A stretch of 64,000 nt of DNA from Mediterranea sp. An20 (GCF_002160055.1 NZ_NFJV01000019.1:1-64000); one strand, 5' to 3'; shown: positions 26,582 to 35,899, counted from the first letter of the stretch. The notes: generated by a model not told the origin, from the sequence alone. Program-made: numbers and translations.

Positions 26582-26811
26582 GAGGGTGTATCAAAATAGC
26601 GATTACTTATCATTCTGTCATTCCGAGCGTAGCCGAGGAATCTCAAGATTGGTTAAGTGAGATGTTTCGACTTCGCTTCGCACCCCCTCTTACCTCCCCC
26701 GTTTGTCGGGGGAGAACAATGCTCAACATGACAGACTATACCTTCATGAAATAGTCAAAAGAGGTTTTGAGCGAAGCTAATGATAGCTGTTTGTCATTAT
26801 GATACATCCTC
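26582..26811. repeat. MITE-like element with GAGGGTGTATCA ends
   Basis: The left end GAGGGTGTATCAAAAT (26582) and the right end, reading inward GAGGATGTATCATAAT (to 26811), form imperfect terminal inverted repeats. Inside is the pattern TGTCATTCCGAGCGTAGC ... TTTCGACTTCGCTTCG ... ATGACAG, widespread in Bacteroidales genomes as an intergenic repeat. It begins three bases after the PH gene's stop codon and carries no gene. It was probably mobilised by a related insertion sequence elsewhere. Confidence 0.8.
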
Positions 26812-26840
26812 TCTTCGTTTCAGAAAAGAATCATCATGCT

Positions 26841-27683
26841 TTATTTTCCGTAGTTAGCCAGCCACTTTACCGTCTCGGGAGCATAGTGTGAGAAGAACAG
26901 GCTTTCGCCCTTGTCCAGCTTGACGATGGTCTCCATGTCTTCGGCGGAAAGGGAGAAGTCGAATACATCGAGGTTCTGCTCCATGCGCTCTTTGTGCGTG
27001 GACTTCGGGATGACTACCACGTCGCGCTGGATGAGGAAGCGCAGGGCGGTCTGTGCCACGGACTTGCCGTATTTCTCGCCGATGGCTTTCAGCACGGGAT
27101 TGGTGAAGAAGTCGTTGCGCCCTTCGGCGAATGGTCCCCACGACATGATTTGCGTGCCGTACTCCTTCATGATTTCCTGCGGCCGGCGTTGCTGGTTGAA
27201 CACATGCGTTTCCACTTGGTTCACCATCGGTTTGATGTCGCAGAACTCTGCCAAGTCGATGAAACGGTCGGGGTAGAAGTTCGATACGCCGATGGCACGG
27301 AGCTTACCAGCCTTGTATGCTTCTTCCATGGCGCGGTAAGTACCGTAGTAGTCGTTGAAGGGCTGGTGGATGAGCAGCAGGTCGATGTAGTCGGTCTGCA
27401 ATTTGCGGAGGGATTCGTCGATGGAAGCCTTTGCCTTCTCATACCCGGCGTTGGATATCCACACCTTTGTCACAAGAAACAGTTCCTCGCGCGGAATGCC
27501 GCTCTTCTTCACCGCACGGCCCACGCCTTCCTCGTTGTAGTAAGCCTGCGCCGTGTCTATCATACGGTAGCCTACGCTCAAGGCATCCGATACGCAGCGT
27601 TCACACTCTTCAGGAGTTACCTGATATACACCATAACCTAAAATCGGCATTTCTACGCCGTTTGATAATTTGACTGTTTGCAT
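26841..27683 (-). CDS. aldo/keto reductase (2,5-diketo-D-gluconate reductase-like)
   Basis: 280 residues forming an NADPH-dependent (beta/alpha)8 barrel. The catalytic tetrad is visible as Asp and Tyr in [15 protein letters not shown], Lys in LVTKVWIS and His in DLLLIHQP. The cofactor-binding C-terminal part has [21 protein letters not shown]. It reduces aldehydes or ketones; the physiological substrate is unknown. It is divergent from an AraC regulator (start at 27870), which is a likely controller. The ATG at 27683 fits the family start ([19 protein letters not shown]). Confidence 0.93.
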   Translation of the reverse strand: MQTVKLSNGVEMPILGYGVYQVTPEECERCVSDALSVGYRMIDTAQAYYNEEGVGRAVKKSGIPREELFLVTKVWISNAGYEKAKASIDESLRKLQTDYIDLLLIHQPFNDYYGTYRAMEEAYKAGKLRAIGVSNFYPDRFIDLAEFCDIKPMVNQVETHVFNQQRRPQEIMKEYGTQIMSWGPFAEGRNDFFTNPVLKAIGEKYGKSVAQTALRFLIQRDVVVIPKSTHKERMEQNLDVFDFSLSAEDMETIVKLDKGESLFFSHYAPETVKWLANYGK

Positions 27684-27833
27684 AATTCGTTGTTTTTATG
27701 GGGTTGTTATTTAATGTCTTCGTGAATATCATCCAGTCTTTTACAGTTTTTAGTTACGGTGCAAAGTTACGTTGCTTTTCCACTTCTTATGTTTCACAAA
27801 AGGTATCTAATGTTTCACCAAAAGCACAAATCA

Positions 27834-27865
27834 TTTGGCGCTCTCCGGATAATGCCCTAATTTTG
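27834..27865 (+). promoter_or_regulatory. promoter of the AraC gene, nearly touching its start codon
   Basis: TTTG at 27834-27837, 20 bp, then TAATTTTG at 27858-27865. The ATG begins at 27870, only four bases later, so the predicted transcription start falls at or next to the start codon. Confidence 0.65.
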
Positions 27866-27869
27866 CGGC

Positions 27870-28697
27870 ATGGCAAAGGATAAAGGACTGAAAATCGTAT
27901 ATTCCACCCTGTTCCAACTGATAGGCTCGGTGAAACTGAAAGGCTGGTGCGTGCACATGGTGTGCCTGCAAGGGGAAGGCTTCTTTACTTACGACGGCCG
28001 CCCGTTTCATGTGAAGAAACATGACGCCGTGGTCATCAATGCGCCCCAGCAAGTGCATGTAGTCAGTCAGAGTGAAGATTTGAAAGTGGAAGTCTTGGCA
28101 GCCCCGCATGATTTCCTCTCCAACCAGCTTCCGGCGAATAATTATGGTATAGGAGGCAGTATCAGCCTGTACGACAACCCTGTCATCCCCTTGTCGGAAG
28201 AGGATGCGGAGACGTTGGTGCGCGACATACACCATATCCGCGACCGCATCGCCGATACCGGTCATCTGTTTTACCGCGAGCTGATAGGCGGACTGGCTCT
28301 TCCGCTGATTTATGACCTGTTCTATTTCCACGCCAAGAACCGTACCCCGATATTTGCCACGGACAGGAGCATGTATGTCGTGAAGGAACTGATGGCGTTG
28401 CTGGAAAGCGGACGCAGCAAGAAATACCGGGAAGTCGCTTATTATGCCGAACAACTGAACGTGACCGTCAAGTACCTATCCAATACCGTAAAGCGGCAGA
28501 CGGGCAAGAGCGTCACCTATTACATCGACCGCTACACCGTCCCGATGATAAAGGAATATCTCAACAATCTCGACCTTTCCATCGTACAGATTGCAGAAGA
28601 AATGAACTTCACGACGCTCTCTTATTTCAGCCGGTACGTGACCAAACACCTGGGCATGTCGCCGAAGGCTTACCGGGAATCATTGATGCCGCGGTAA
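27870..28697 (+). CDS. AraC-family transcriptional regulator (beside aldo/keto reductase)
   Basis: 275 residues: an N-terminal cupin-like domain (GWCVHMVCLQGEGFFTYDG, HDAVVINAPQQVHVVSQS) and two C-terminal helix-turn-helix motifs (VAYYAEQLNVTVKYLSNTV, IVQIAEEMNFTTLSYFSRYV, MSPKAYRESL). It is divergent from the aldo/keto reductase gene 186 bp away, suggesting regulation of that gene. The promoter is so close that the mRNA may be leaderless. If translation instead starts downstream, the next in-frame Met would remove part of the sensor fold, so the annotated start is preferred. Confidence 0.92.
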   Translation: MAKDKGLKIVYSTLFQLIGSVKLKGWCVHMVCLQGEGFFTYDGRPFHVKKHDAVVINAPQQVHVVSQSEDLKVEVLAAPHDFLSNQLPANNYGIGGSISLYDNPVIPLSEEDAETLVRDIHHIRDRIADTGHLFYRELIGGLALPLIYDLFYFHAKNRTPIFATDRSMYVVKELMALLESGRSKKYREVAYYAEQLNVTVKYLSNTVKRQTGKSVTYYIDRYTVPMIKEYLNNLDLSIVQIAEEMNFTTLSYFSRYVTKHLGMSPKAYRESLMPR

Positions 28698-28768
28698 ACA
28701 TGTCCAGCCGAGAGATTGACAACCATCATTTCAGGTTCGATTTTCTGAAAGGATTGAAGAATATGAAT

Positions 28769-29749
28769 TTATTTCAATAGCGGAAGCTGTTCCAGCATGT
28801 TCTTAATGCGGATGGCTGTGCGGGGCATAGGTTCGGCTACGGTCAGCCCGACAATATCCTTTTCCTTCCCGATATCGTTTATCACACGCACCACTTCTGC
28901 GATTTTCATTCCATCCGGGACCACACCGACCGCCGCGATGATTTCTGCCGGGTCGAGTACATCCATATCAAAGTGTATGACAACCTTGGATGCTCCGCAC
29001 GATTGTAACCATTGCCGTACCGCATCACTGTTCTCGCGGACATCTTCCGGTGTCAGGTGTTGGATGCCGTATTGTTCCTGCCTTACCTTGATTTCGTCAC
29101 GCTCCCAATCGCGCAATCCGACAAAAAGGATTTTGGAAGGGGCTATCTTCATCGGCAGTTCAGAAACAAGCTGTTTGTCGCCCAGCCCCATGCAGGCTGT
29201 TACCGCCATGGCGTGATAGCCCGCATAGGCATCGCCGGGCAAGGTAATGTCCGGATGTGCGTCAATCCAGACCATTGCAAGGTCATCTTTGTATTTGTCC
29301 GCAAGGTAGGTAAACGGAACGACGCTTGCCGAACATTCTCCGCCCAGTGTTACGATTTTATCAGGATGGGTTATCTTCAAAATATCCAAAGCCGCGCGTG
29401 TCTGTGCGATGAGTGCCTCTTTGTCCAAAACTCCATCGGTTACTTTACGCTCTATCTTGTCGGTTGCCACAGGAACCGTGTAGGTTTCTTGCCCGTTGTC
29501 CGGTGCAAGGAAATTCAGTAACTGCGCCCCAAGGTAATATCCCCTCGAAGCCTGTTCCGGGTCTTTCACTTCCGTTATCCAGTGGGCGATGTCGCCACCT
29601 TGCCACTGCGGATAAACCAGCCGGATGGTTTTTGTACGTTGATTATTATCCATGGTGATTTCGTTATTTTGTGCCTTGGCAGGAAACGATGTCCCATACA
29701 ACAAGGCGGTGAATAATAGCATTTGCTTCAGGAATCTGTGTCTGTCCAT
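28769..29749 (-). CDS. arginase/agmatinase-superfamily protein with signal peptide
   Basis: 326 residues from the ATG at 29749, giving MDRHRFLKQ and a hydrophobic signal ending in SFPAKAQ; an upstream in-frame ATG at 29815 would spoil this signal. The ureohydrolase fold is shown by LGGECSAS, WIDAHPDITLPGDAYAG and IHFDMDVLDPAEI. Manganese ligands of the DAHxD and DxD motifs are present, but the first ligand motif reads GGEC rather than GGDH, replacing a metal-binding His with Cys. Substrates of the family include arginine, agmatine and formiminoglutamate; this variant may act on another compound. It is divergent from an HxlR regulator. Confidence 0.8.
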   Translation of the reverse strand: MDRHRFLKQMLLFTALLYGTSFPAKAQNNEITMDNNQRTKTIRLVYPQWQGGDIAHWITEVKDPEQASRGYYLGAQLLNFLAPDNGQETYTVPVATDKIERKVTDGVLDKEALIAQTRAALDILKITHPDKIVTLGGECSASVVPFTYLADKYKDDLAMVWIDAHPDITLPGDAYAGYHAMAVTACMGLGDKQLVSELPMKIAPSKILFVGLRDWERDEIKVRQEQYGIQHLTPEDVRENSDAVRQWLQSCGASKVVIHFDMDVLDPAEIIAAVGVVPDGMKIAEVVRVINDIGKEKDIVGLTVAEPMPRTAIRIKNMLEQLPLLK

Positions 29750-29861
29750 TTTTCCTTTTTGGGTGCGAAGATAGCATTCTATAAGCACGGACGCAAGTAC
29801 GGGCAAATTATTCATATACAGATAAATTTGTCCCTATATCCGTTTCCGGTCATAAAATGTA

Positions 29862-29869
29862 TACCTTTG
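29862..29869 (+). promoter_or_regulatory. -7 element of the HxlR gene
   Basis: TACCTTTG lies inside the longest open frame, which supports translation from the ATG at 29899 rather than 29857. Confidence 0.5.
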
Positions 29870-29898
29870 TCCTGCGAATTAGTAAAATCGAATTTTAT

Positions 29899-30261
29899 AT
29901 GTATAAGAAGAAAATACCCTTAGACCTGGATTGCGGTGTGGCCATAGCCATGGAAGTCATGGGTGGCAAGTGGAAATCGTGTATCCTCTACGAACTGGAG
30001 AAAGGCTGCAAACGTCCCAGTGAACTGCACCGGCATTTTGAGGATACCAGCCCCCGTGTCATCAATCAGCAGTTGAAAGAACTGGAAATGCACGGCATGA
30101 TTGAGAAAACAATCTATCCCGAACTTCCGCCCCATGTGGAATATTCCATCACGGACGACGGGCGGAGCCTTATCCCCATTATCCGGATGCTGGAACAATG
30201 GGGAAATGATTTCCGCCCGAAGATGGTGCGGATATTAGAAAAAACGGGAATGGCGGAATAG
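29899..30261 (+). CDS. HxlR-family winged-helix regulator
   Basis: 120 residues starting MYKKKIPLDLDCGVA. The conserved family Cys (LDCGVAIAMEVMGGKWK), the winged helix (ILYELEKGCKRPSELHRHF, SPRVINQQLKELEMHGMIEK) and the C-terminal helix (LIPIIRMLEQWGNDFRPK) are all present. HxlR proteins often sense thiol-reactive compounds such as aldehydes or quinones through that Cys. It is divergent from the arginase-like gene and upstream of a sugar O-acetyltransferase that has its own promoter. The target is unknown. Confidence 0.92.
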   Translation: MYKKKIPLDLDCGVAIAMEVMGGKWKSCILYELEKGCKRPSELHRHFEDTSPRVINQQLKELEMHGMIEKTIYPELPPHVEYSITDDGRSLIPIIRMLEQWGNDFRPKMVRILEKTGMAE

Positions 30262-30292
30262 TTTTTATATACAATTGTAACACGAAAAAGTT

Positions 30293-30300
30293 ATCTTTGC
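30293..30300 (+). promoter_or_regulatory. -7 element of the O-acetyltransferase gene
   Basis: TATCTTTG, 22 bp before the ATG at 30323. The upstream -33 element is weak. Confidence 0.5.
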
Positions 30301-30322
30301 CCCGGATATAAATCAAGCAAAC

Positions 30323-30916
30323 ATGGAAACAGAAAAAATGAAAATGAAGGCCGGCAAGTTGTACGATGCCAACTATGACAAAGAACTGTTGGCGGAGCGT
30401 GCGGCATGTGCCGATCTGACTTACGAACTGAATCAGCTACGCCCCTCCAAAGCGGAAGAACGGGATGCGTTGGTAAGGCGCATATTGGGTAAAGTGAAGG
30501 GCAACTGCACGATTGTCTCTCCTTTCTTCTGCGATTACGGCTATCACATCGAAGTGGGTGAGAATTTCTTTGCCAACATGAACTGTGTCATCCTCGACGA
30601 AGCTCCGGTGAAGTTCGGCGACAATGTGTTCGTGGCTCCGAACTGCGGCTTTTATACGGCAGGGCATCCGCTGGATGCAGAACGCAGGAGCCAGGGACTG
30701 GAATATGCACGTCCCATCACGGTAGGCGATGACGTATGGATAGGAGCCGGTGTCAGTGTGTTGCCGGGCGTGACGATAGGTCAGGGTGCGGTTATCGGTG
30801 CGGGCAGCGTGGTGAACCGGGATATTCCACCACGGGTACTGGCAGCGGGAAATCCCTGCCGGGTGATTCGTGAGATTACGGAAGAAGACAAGAAGCGATA
30901 TACAGAAAACGTCTGA
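30323..30916 (+). CDS. maa: maltose/galactoside-type sugar O-acetyltransferase
   Basis: 197 residues of the left-handed beta-helix (hexapeptide repeat) family. The N-terminal helical Mac domain (MKAGKLYDANYDKELLAERA) is followed by hexapeptide turns (IEVGENFFANMNCVILDEAP, VFVAPNCGFYTAGHPLDAE) with the catalytic His of AGHPLD, and the C-terminal GAGSVVNRDIPPRVLAAGNP. The enzyme transfers acetyl from acetyl-CoA to sugar hydroxyls. No sugar-uptake gene is adjacent. The symbol follows E. coli maa by similarity; lacA-like function cannot be excluded. Confidence 0.88.
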   Translation: METEKMKMKAGKLYDANYDKELLAERAACADLTYELNQLRPSKAEERDALVRRILGKVKGNCTIVSPFFCDYGYHIEVGENFFANMNCVILDEAPVKFGDNVFVAPNCGFYTAGHPLDAERRSQGLEYARPITVGDDVWIGAGVSVLPGVTIGQGAVIGAGSVVNRDIPPRVLAAGNPCRVIREITEEDKKRYTENV

Positions 30917-30922
30917 ATAACA

Positions 30923-31005
30923 TCAGTCCAGTCCCTTCGCGCACAACCATTCGTACATCAGCTCTGCCACTTCCCGGTTGTTCAGGTCGGACATCGGGAA
31001 GTGGG
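30923..31005 (-). pseudogene. possible C-terminal gene remnant
   Basis: On the minus strand this stretch reads as a plausible protein end: HFPMSDLNNREVAEL then MYEWLCAKGLD and a TGA stop (30923-30925). No start codon or upstream continuation is convincing; further upstream the frame enters the 22-bp array and low-complexity DNA. It looks like the last 25-30 codons of a deleted gene. I cannot name the parent family. Confidence 0.35.
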
Positions 31006-31081
31006 TATTAAACCTCCTTTTTTGTGTCTTTTTCCTCTCTTTACCAGGTTCCTTTGCAACCGGTTGATTGGTAGGAGATTG

Positions 31082-31191
31082 CCTTTTGTACCCAACGAGT
31101 CTTTTGCTTATCCCTTACGAGGGTCTTGCTTGTCCCTTACGAGCACCCCTTTTATCCCCCACGAGGAGGCTGTGTATCCCCGAAGAGAAAT
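31082..31191. repeat. 22-bp tandem array (5 units)
   Basis: Five contiguous units start at 31082, 31104, 31126, 31148 and 31170. The second and third are nearly identical (TTGCTTATCCCTTACGAG, TTGCTTGTCCCTTACGAG); the others keep the TATCCCnnACGAG core. It is the longest array of the window, located between the acetyltransferase gene and the cupin gene. Confidence 0.85.
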
Positions 31192-31283
31192 TGGGGTGTC
31201 TGTGGGCAGATTGGTGCTTGGATAATTCTTGACAGAAAGACGGGTTAAACATGAAATTGTTCAGCCTCTACCTATTTCGTTTC

Positions 31284-31733
31284 TCACCACTTCACCGGTT
31301 CATTCAGAATCACGCCGTCGGTTGCGTCTTCTGCCGTGAACGTGTCGCCCCGATATTGCACGCAGAGCATTACGAGCGGAGTTGTCCCGTTGTTGCGCAC
31401 GCTACGCTTTCCGCTTGGGGACACACGTACTACGCTACCTTCTTCAACGGGGAACACTTGCCCGTCCACTTGGAATTCACCCTTTCCCGCAAGGAAGAAA
31501 TAAAGTTCCTCATGATTCTTGTGTGTATGTAGGAATCCCGTTTCCGTTCCAGGCTGGAACATCTGGAAGGAGAAATCGCTGCCCGTTGCTTGAAGTACCG
31601 CACCTCCGAACACCTTTCCTGGAATCTTCACTTCGGGCGAAAGCTCTATCACATAGTCACTCAGTTCACTCAGTTTGCCAACGCTTATTGCGTTGAAGTT
31701 TTCGGCTGCTGCCACATTCTTAATTGCCTTCAT
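31284..31733 (-). CDS. cupin-domain protein
   Basis: 149 residues from the ATG at 31733 (MKAIKNVAAAENFNAI). One cupin beta barrel is visible: motif 1 HTHKNHEELYFFLAGKGEF supplies the usual His/His/Glu metal ligands, and motif 2 is PSGKRSVRNNGTTPLVM, where the canonical His is replaced. Function could be metal-dependent isomerase or dioxygenase, or ligand binding; the sequence does not tell. It lies 22 bp after the metallo-hydrolase gene and is probably cotranscribed with it. Confidence 0.85.
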   Translation of the reverse strand: MKAIKNVAAAENFNAISVGKLSELSDYVIELSPEVKIPGKVFGGAVLQATGSDFSFQMFQPGTETGFLHTHKNHEELYFFLAGKGEFQVDGQVFPVEEGSVVRVSPSGKRSVRNNGTTPLVMLCVQYRGDTFTAEDATDGVILNEPVKW

Positions 31734-31755
31734 TTCTGTAATTTTTTTATAAGGT

Positions 31756-32529
31756 TTATAATTTGATGGTTTCCCCGTCTTCCGGGATAAGCAGGCGAGA
31801 CATATCGACACCGTGGTGCAGTGCCTCGTTGCGCAGGATGGCGCGAGTGGTCTGCCCGTGGTCCGTAGCATCCATGTGGACGGCTATCAGCTTGATTTGC
31901 AGGGGCAGTTCATCAAGCATTTGCATTACCTCGGCTTCATCGGGGATGATGCAGCCGTCTACCTTGGAGAACTCCGGGAAGACCGCTCCGCCGCTGTTCA
32001 CCACGATATAGTCGGGCTTGAATCGCTCCACCGTTTCGCGGATGCAGGCTTCCCATTTGCAATCGCCCATGATATAGACCGTAGGACAGCCCTCTGCTTT
32101 CAGAACATAGCCCGACACAGGTCCCATTATCTCGCCAATCTTGCCGAAACCGTGATGGCCGCTCACACGATGAATGGCCATACCCTCCACTGTCGCCTTG
32201 TCTTCGATTACTTCCACCCGGGTAAAGCCGTCCTGCTCCACCGTCGCCTTGTCTTGCGGCTGAACATAATAACGGATGTCTTTGGGTAGATGTTGTTTCA
32301 CGGTTTCATCGTAGTGGTCGGGATGAATATGGGTCTGCAACACCATGTCCAGCCCTTCGGTTATTTCACTGACGGGCATGGTCAGATGTACACGTGGGGT
32401 CTTATACACGCCGATTGCCGACTGCATGCTTCCCTTATCGGCAAAGAATGGGTCAACAAGGATGTTATGCCCTGCATAATTGATTTTCAAGGTGGCATTG
32501 CGCACCAAACGGATAGTTGTTGTTTCCAT
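31756..32529 (-). CDS. metallo-beta-lactamase-fold hydrolase (UlaG-like)
   Basis: 257 residues. The MBL metal motif is QTHIHPDHYDE (HxHxDH), followed by the His of VSGHHGFG, Asp of IMGDCKWE and the terminal His of AVHMDATDHG. The N-terminus (RLVRNATLKINYAGHNILVDP) resembles the L-ascorbate-6-phosphate lactonase (UlaG)/YtnP-like group that acts on small soluble substrates. Probably cytoplasmic, as no signal is seen. It heads an operon with the cupin gene and is divergent from the AraC gene at 32660, a likely regulator. Confidence 0.9.
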   Translation of the reverse strand: METTTIRLVRNATLKINYAGHNILVDPFFADKGSMQSAIGVYKTPRVHLTMPVSEITEGLDMVLQTHIHPDHYDETVKQHLPKDIRYYVQPQDKATVEQDGFTRVEVIEDKATVEGMAIHRVSGHHGFGKIGEIMGPVSGYVLKAEGCPTVYIMGDCKWEACIRETVERFKPDYIVVNSGGAVFPEFSKVDGCIIPDEAEVMQMLDELPLQIKLIAVHMDATDHGQTTRAILRNEALHHGVDMSRLLIPEDGETIKL

Positions 32530-32635
32530 TGTCTTCTATGCTTTTAATGTTTACGGTTGCAAAGTTCGGTAGAATCTTCCCGTACCTCTATGCCTAAAAC
32601 AGGGGAATAAATGCCATTTTGATAAAGGAATATAT

Positions 32636-32643
32636 TACCTTTG
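32636..32643 (+). promoter_or_regulatory. -7 element of the AraC gene at 32660
   Basis: TACCTTTG ends 16 bp before the ATG, predicting a leader of about 10 nt. Confidence 0.5.
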
Positions 32644-32659
32644 CGGAAACTTCAAGCGT

Positions 32660-33559
32660 ATGAAAGAGATAATCAACCCCGAACGACTGGTCAGCGTGCC
32701 GTTCAGCAAGACGGATTGCGGCGTGGACTTCTACATCAACACCGCCACAAACAAGGACATCGGCCCTGTGCTGACCGAATACAAACGGTTCAAGACGGAC
32801 TTCTTCAGTTTCTATTTTCTTCGGAAGGCAAACGGTTTCCTGTTGCTGAACTTCCGCAAGATAGAGCTGCACGACGGCATGGTGCTGCTCCTCTCGCCCC
32901 ACCAGCAACAGGAGTGGCACGTGGACGAGGCGGCATTGGACTATACGTTCCTCATTTTCCGTGAGGACTTCATGCGCACATTCATTGCTGACAAGTTCTT
33001 TGTCTATCGTTTGCTGTACTATTATCAGACCGATACGCCACCTTACTTGTATGCTTCGCCCGAAGAACTGACGGAATACATGCGCCTGCTCGGCAAGATA
33101 AAGCAAGAATTGCTGCATCCCGTGGCGGACACGTACAACCTCATTGTGTCCGTACTCTATTACTTGTTGCTGATTATCAACCGTGCGTATGCTGCCGCAT
33201 ACCGGTTGCCCGTAGAAATCGCGAAGAACAATTATGCTTTTCAGTTCAAGGACTTGCTGGAACAGAACATCCGCACCATGCAGCGGGTACAGGAATATGC
33301 CGACAAACTTCACATCAGCCGTATCACGCTGAATACTTCGGTCATGGCGCAGTTTGGCGTATCAGCCACCCATCTGCTGAAACAACGTCTGCTGGAAGAA
33401 CTGAAGAACGAGCTGCTCTTCTCCAACCGCACCGTCAGCGAACTGGCAGATGATTTCCATTTCTCCGACCCCAGCCACCTGATGCGTTTCTTCAAACAGC
33501 AGACTGGGAAGACGTTCACGCAGTATCTGCAGGATTATCGGAACGGTATCTACGAATAG
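32660..33559 (+). CDS. AraC-family transcriptional regulator (beside MBL/cupin genes)
   Basis: 299 residues. The N-terminal sensor (FFSFYFLRKANGFLLLNFRK, GMVLLLSPHQQQEWHVDE) is cupin-like; the C-terminal DNA-binding domain has two helix-turn-helix motifs (VQEYADKLHISRITLNTSV, VSELADDFHFSDPSHLMRFFK, FTQYLQDYR). It is divergent from the metallo-hydrolase/cupin operon, 130 bp away. Its N-terminal half differs from the other three AraC proteins in this window, so the signals are likely different. Confidence 0.92.
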   Translation: MKEIINPERLVSVPFSKTDCGVDFYINTATNKDIGPVLTEYKRFKTDFFSFYFLRKANGFLLLNFRKIELHDGMVLLLSPHQQQEWHVDEAALDYTFLIFREDFMRTFIADKFFVYRLLYYYQTDTPPYLYASPEELTEYMRLLGKIKQELLHPVADTYNLIVSVLYYLLLIINRAYAAAYRLPVEIAKNNYAFQFKDLLEQNIRTMQRVQEYADKLHISRITLNTSVMAQFGVSATHLLKQRLLEELKNELLFSNRTVSELADDFHFSDPSHLMRFFKQQTGKTFTQYLQDYRNGIYE

Positions 33560-33846
33560 GAACTATTCATATTTGTGGCACTTTACGCCACTAAAATGCA
33601 GGTTTAGCTACATAACTCTAAGGTTTAGCTGCATAACTCTAAGGTTTACGCTATGCAGCTATGGCGGGTTGATAAAACGCTTGCGCTTTCAGTTTTTGCT
33701 GATGCTTCAGACGCCCGCTCACAGTGATAACCTAAAGCAGCATCACTAAGGTTTTCTTCAAAAGCTTCTTTTCACCAAATAAGACGTGATGCAAATATGT
33801 CGCAAATAAGAGATAAAAAAGGCATAGAAACCAAGAACCCCATAAA
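33560..33846. other. intergenic region between AraC gene and dnaK
   Basis: It holds the 21-bp array at 33600-33662. The rest, up to the dnaK terminator, shows no gene or clear signal. Confidence 0.55.
33600..33662. repeat. 21-bp tandem array (3 units)
   Basis: Units start at 33600, 33621 and 33642. The first two differ at one base (AGGTTTAGCTACATAACTC and AGGTTTAGCTGCATAACTC); the third keeps AGGTTTA. A weaker fourth unit may precede at about 33579. Confidence 0.8.
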
Positions 33847-33883
33847 CGCAAAAAGCGTGCAACTCGTTGAGCTGCACGCTTTT
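33847..33883 (-). terminator. intrinsic terminator of dnaK
   Basis: AAAAGCGTGCA (33851-33861) pairs perfectly with TGCACGCTTTT (33873-33883); on the minus strand the hairpin ends in a T-run. It lies 34 bp beyond the dnaK stop codon. Confidence 0.85.
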
Positions 33884-33916
33884 GCTTGCGATTTAGTATT
33901 TGTTTACTTATCGGAA

Positions 33917-35830
33917 TCATTTGACTTCCTCAAAGTCCGCATCTTGTACATTGTCACCTTGTTTGCCTTGGTTATTGTTAGCTTGCTGGCCAGCATTACC
34001 CTGGGCACCGGCACCGCCTTGTGCACCGCTTTGAGCGTACATCTCAGCACTGGCAGCTTGGAAAGCTGTGTTCAGTTCTGACATTGCACTGTCAATGGCT
34101 GCCAAATCTTGAGCCTTGTGGGCATCTTTCAGTTTCTGCAAAGCAGCTTCGATAGGAGCTTTCTTGTCAGCCGGGAGCTTATCACCCAAATCTTTCAGCT
34201 GATTTTCGGTTGTGAAGATCATGGAGTCTGCTTGATTCAGTTTGTCCACTTTCTCACGTTCTTTCTTATCTGCTTCAGCGTTGGCTGTAGCTTCAGCTTT
34301 CATGCGTTCGATTTCTTCCTTGCTCAAGCCACTGGAAGCTTCGATTCGAATGGCTTGTTCCTTGCCTGTAGCCTTATCCTTGGCAGATACTTTCAAGATA
34401 CCGTTGGCATCAATATCGAAGGTTACCTCAATCTGAGGAACACCACGGCGTGCAGGAGCGATACCCGTCAGGTTGAACTGACCGATGGACTTGTTTTGAG
34501 CAGCCATAGGACGCTCACCTTGCAATACGTGGATGGTTACTTCCGTCTGGTTGTCGGCAGCCGTCGAGAAGACTTCGCTCTTCTTGCACGGGATGGTTGT
34601 ATTGGCGTCAATCAGCTTAGTCATGACACCACCCATGGTCTCAATACCCAGTGTCAGCGGAGTGACATCCAACAGCACGATGTTGCCCACACCGGCTTCC
34701 TTATTCAATACGGCACCCTGGATAGCAGCACCCACGGCTACTACTTCATCGGGGTTCACACCCTTGGAAGGCACCTTGCCGAAATAGTCCTGAACTAATT
34801 TCTGAACAGCGGGGATACGGGAAGAACCGCCCACCAAGATTACTTCATCAATATCAGAAGTGCTCAGACCTGCATCACTTACTGCTTTCTTACACGGTTC
34901 CAGACAAGCTTGAATCAAATCATGTGCCAATTGTTCGAATTTAGCACGAGTCAAAGTCTTAACCAAGTGCTTGGGAACGCCACCTACCGGCATGATATAC
35001 GGCAGATTGATTTCTGTAGATGTAGAAGAGGACAATTCAATCTTGGCCTTTTCGGCTGCTTCTTTCAGACGCTGCATAGCCATCGGGTCGGTTGTCAGAT
35101 CCGCACCTTCATCGTTCTTAAACTCCTGTACCAGCCAGTTGATGATAGCTTGGTCAAAGTCGTCACCACCCAAGTGAGTATCACCGTTGGTAGACAATAC
35201 TTCGAACACGCCGCCACCGAATTCCAGGATAGAAATATCAAATGTACCACCACCCAGGTCGAACACAGCCACCTTCATGTCTTTGTTGGCTTTGTCGATA
35301 CCGTAAGCCAGAGCTGCTGCCGTAGGTTCATTCACAATACGTTTTACATCCAAACCTGCAATCTGTCCGGCTTCTTTCGTTGCCTGGCGCTGAGAATCGG
35401 AGAAATAGGCAGGCACTGTGATAACAGCTTCTGTTACTTCCTGACCCAGATAATCTTCAGCTGTCTTCTTCATCTTCTGAAGAATCATGGCAGAGATTTC
35501 CTGCGGTGTGTAGTGACGTCCGTCAATGTCCACGCGGGGCATACCGTTGTCATTGACTACGGGATAAGGCACGCGTGATACCTCTTTCTGTACTTGTTGC
35601 CAATTTTCACCCATGAAACGCTTGATAGAATAAACCGTGCGTTTCGGGTTAGTGATGGCTTGACGTTTGGCGGGGTCACCCACTTTACGTTCACCACCAT
35701 CTACAAATGCTACTACGGAAGGAGTCGTACGCTTGCCTTCGCTATTTGCAATCACTACAGGTTCGTTGCCTTCAAATACGGACACACATGAGTTTGTAGT
35801 TCCTAAGTCAATACCAATAATTTTTCCCAT
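33917..35830 (-). CDS. dnaK: chaperone DnaK (Hsp70)
   Basis: 637 residues of canonical Hsp70. The ATPase domain (about 1-380) starts [20 protein letters not shown] and contains [15 protein letters not shown] and the phosphate-2 motif; the substrate-binding domain follows ([20 protein letters not shown]); the C-terminal lid ends in a Gly/Gln/Asn-rich tail and the usual acidic end (ADFEEVK, where EEVD is typical). It folds new and stress-damaged proteins with DnaJ and GrpE, which are not adjacent here. It is monocistronic between a sigma-54-like promoter at 35900-35916 and a strong terminator. Confidence 0.98.
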   Translation of the reverse strand: MGKIIGIDLGTTNSCVSVFEGNEPVVIANSEGKRTTPSVVAFVDGGERKVGDPAKRQAITNPKRTVYSIKRFMGENWQQVQKEVSRVPYPVVNDNGMPRVDIDGRHYTPQEISAMILQKMKKTAEDYLGQEVTEAVITVPAYFSDSQRQATKEAGQIAGLDVKRIVNEPTAAALAYGIDKANKDMKVAVFDLGGGTFDISILEFGGGVFEVLSTNGDTHLGGDDFDQAIINWLVQEFKNDEGADLTTDPMAMQRLKEAAEKAKIELSSSTSTEINLPYIMPVGGVPKHLVKTLTRAKFEQLAHDLIQACLEPCKKAVSDAGLSTSDIDEVILVGGSSRIPAVQKLVQDYFGKVPSKGVNPDEVVAVGAAIQGAVLNKEAGVGNIVLLDVTPLTLGIETMGGVMTKLIDANTTIPCKKSEVFSTAADNQTEVTIHVLQGERPMAAQNKSIGQFNLTGIAPARRGVPQIEVTFDIDANGILKVSAKDKATGKEQAIRIEASSGLSKEEIERMKAEATANAEADKKEREKVDKLNQADSMIFTTENQLKDLGDKLPADKKAPIEAALQKLKDAHKAQDLAAIDSAMSELNTAFQAASAEMYAQSGAQGGAGAQGNAGQQANNNQGKQGDNVQDADFEEVK

Positions 35831-35899
35831 GACTGTTATTTTTTATTTGTTATTATTCATTTTTATTCTGTCCACCTTACCGGCAGACGTTATGCATAA

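Noticed and set aside
31082..31191. CRISPR-like array
   Set aside because: The repeat units are contiguous with no spacers, units diverge from each other, and no cas genes are present.
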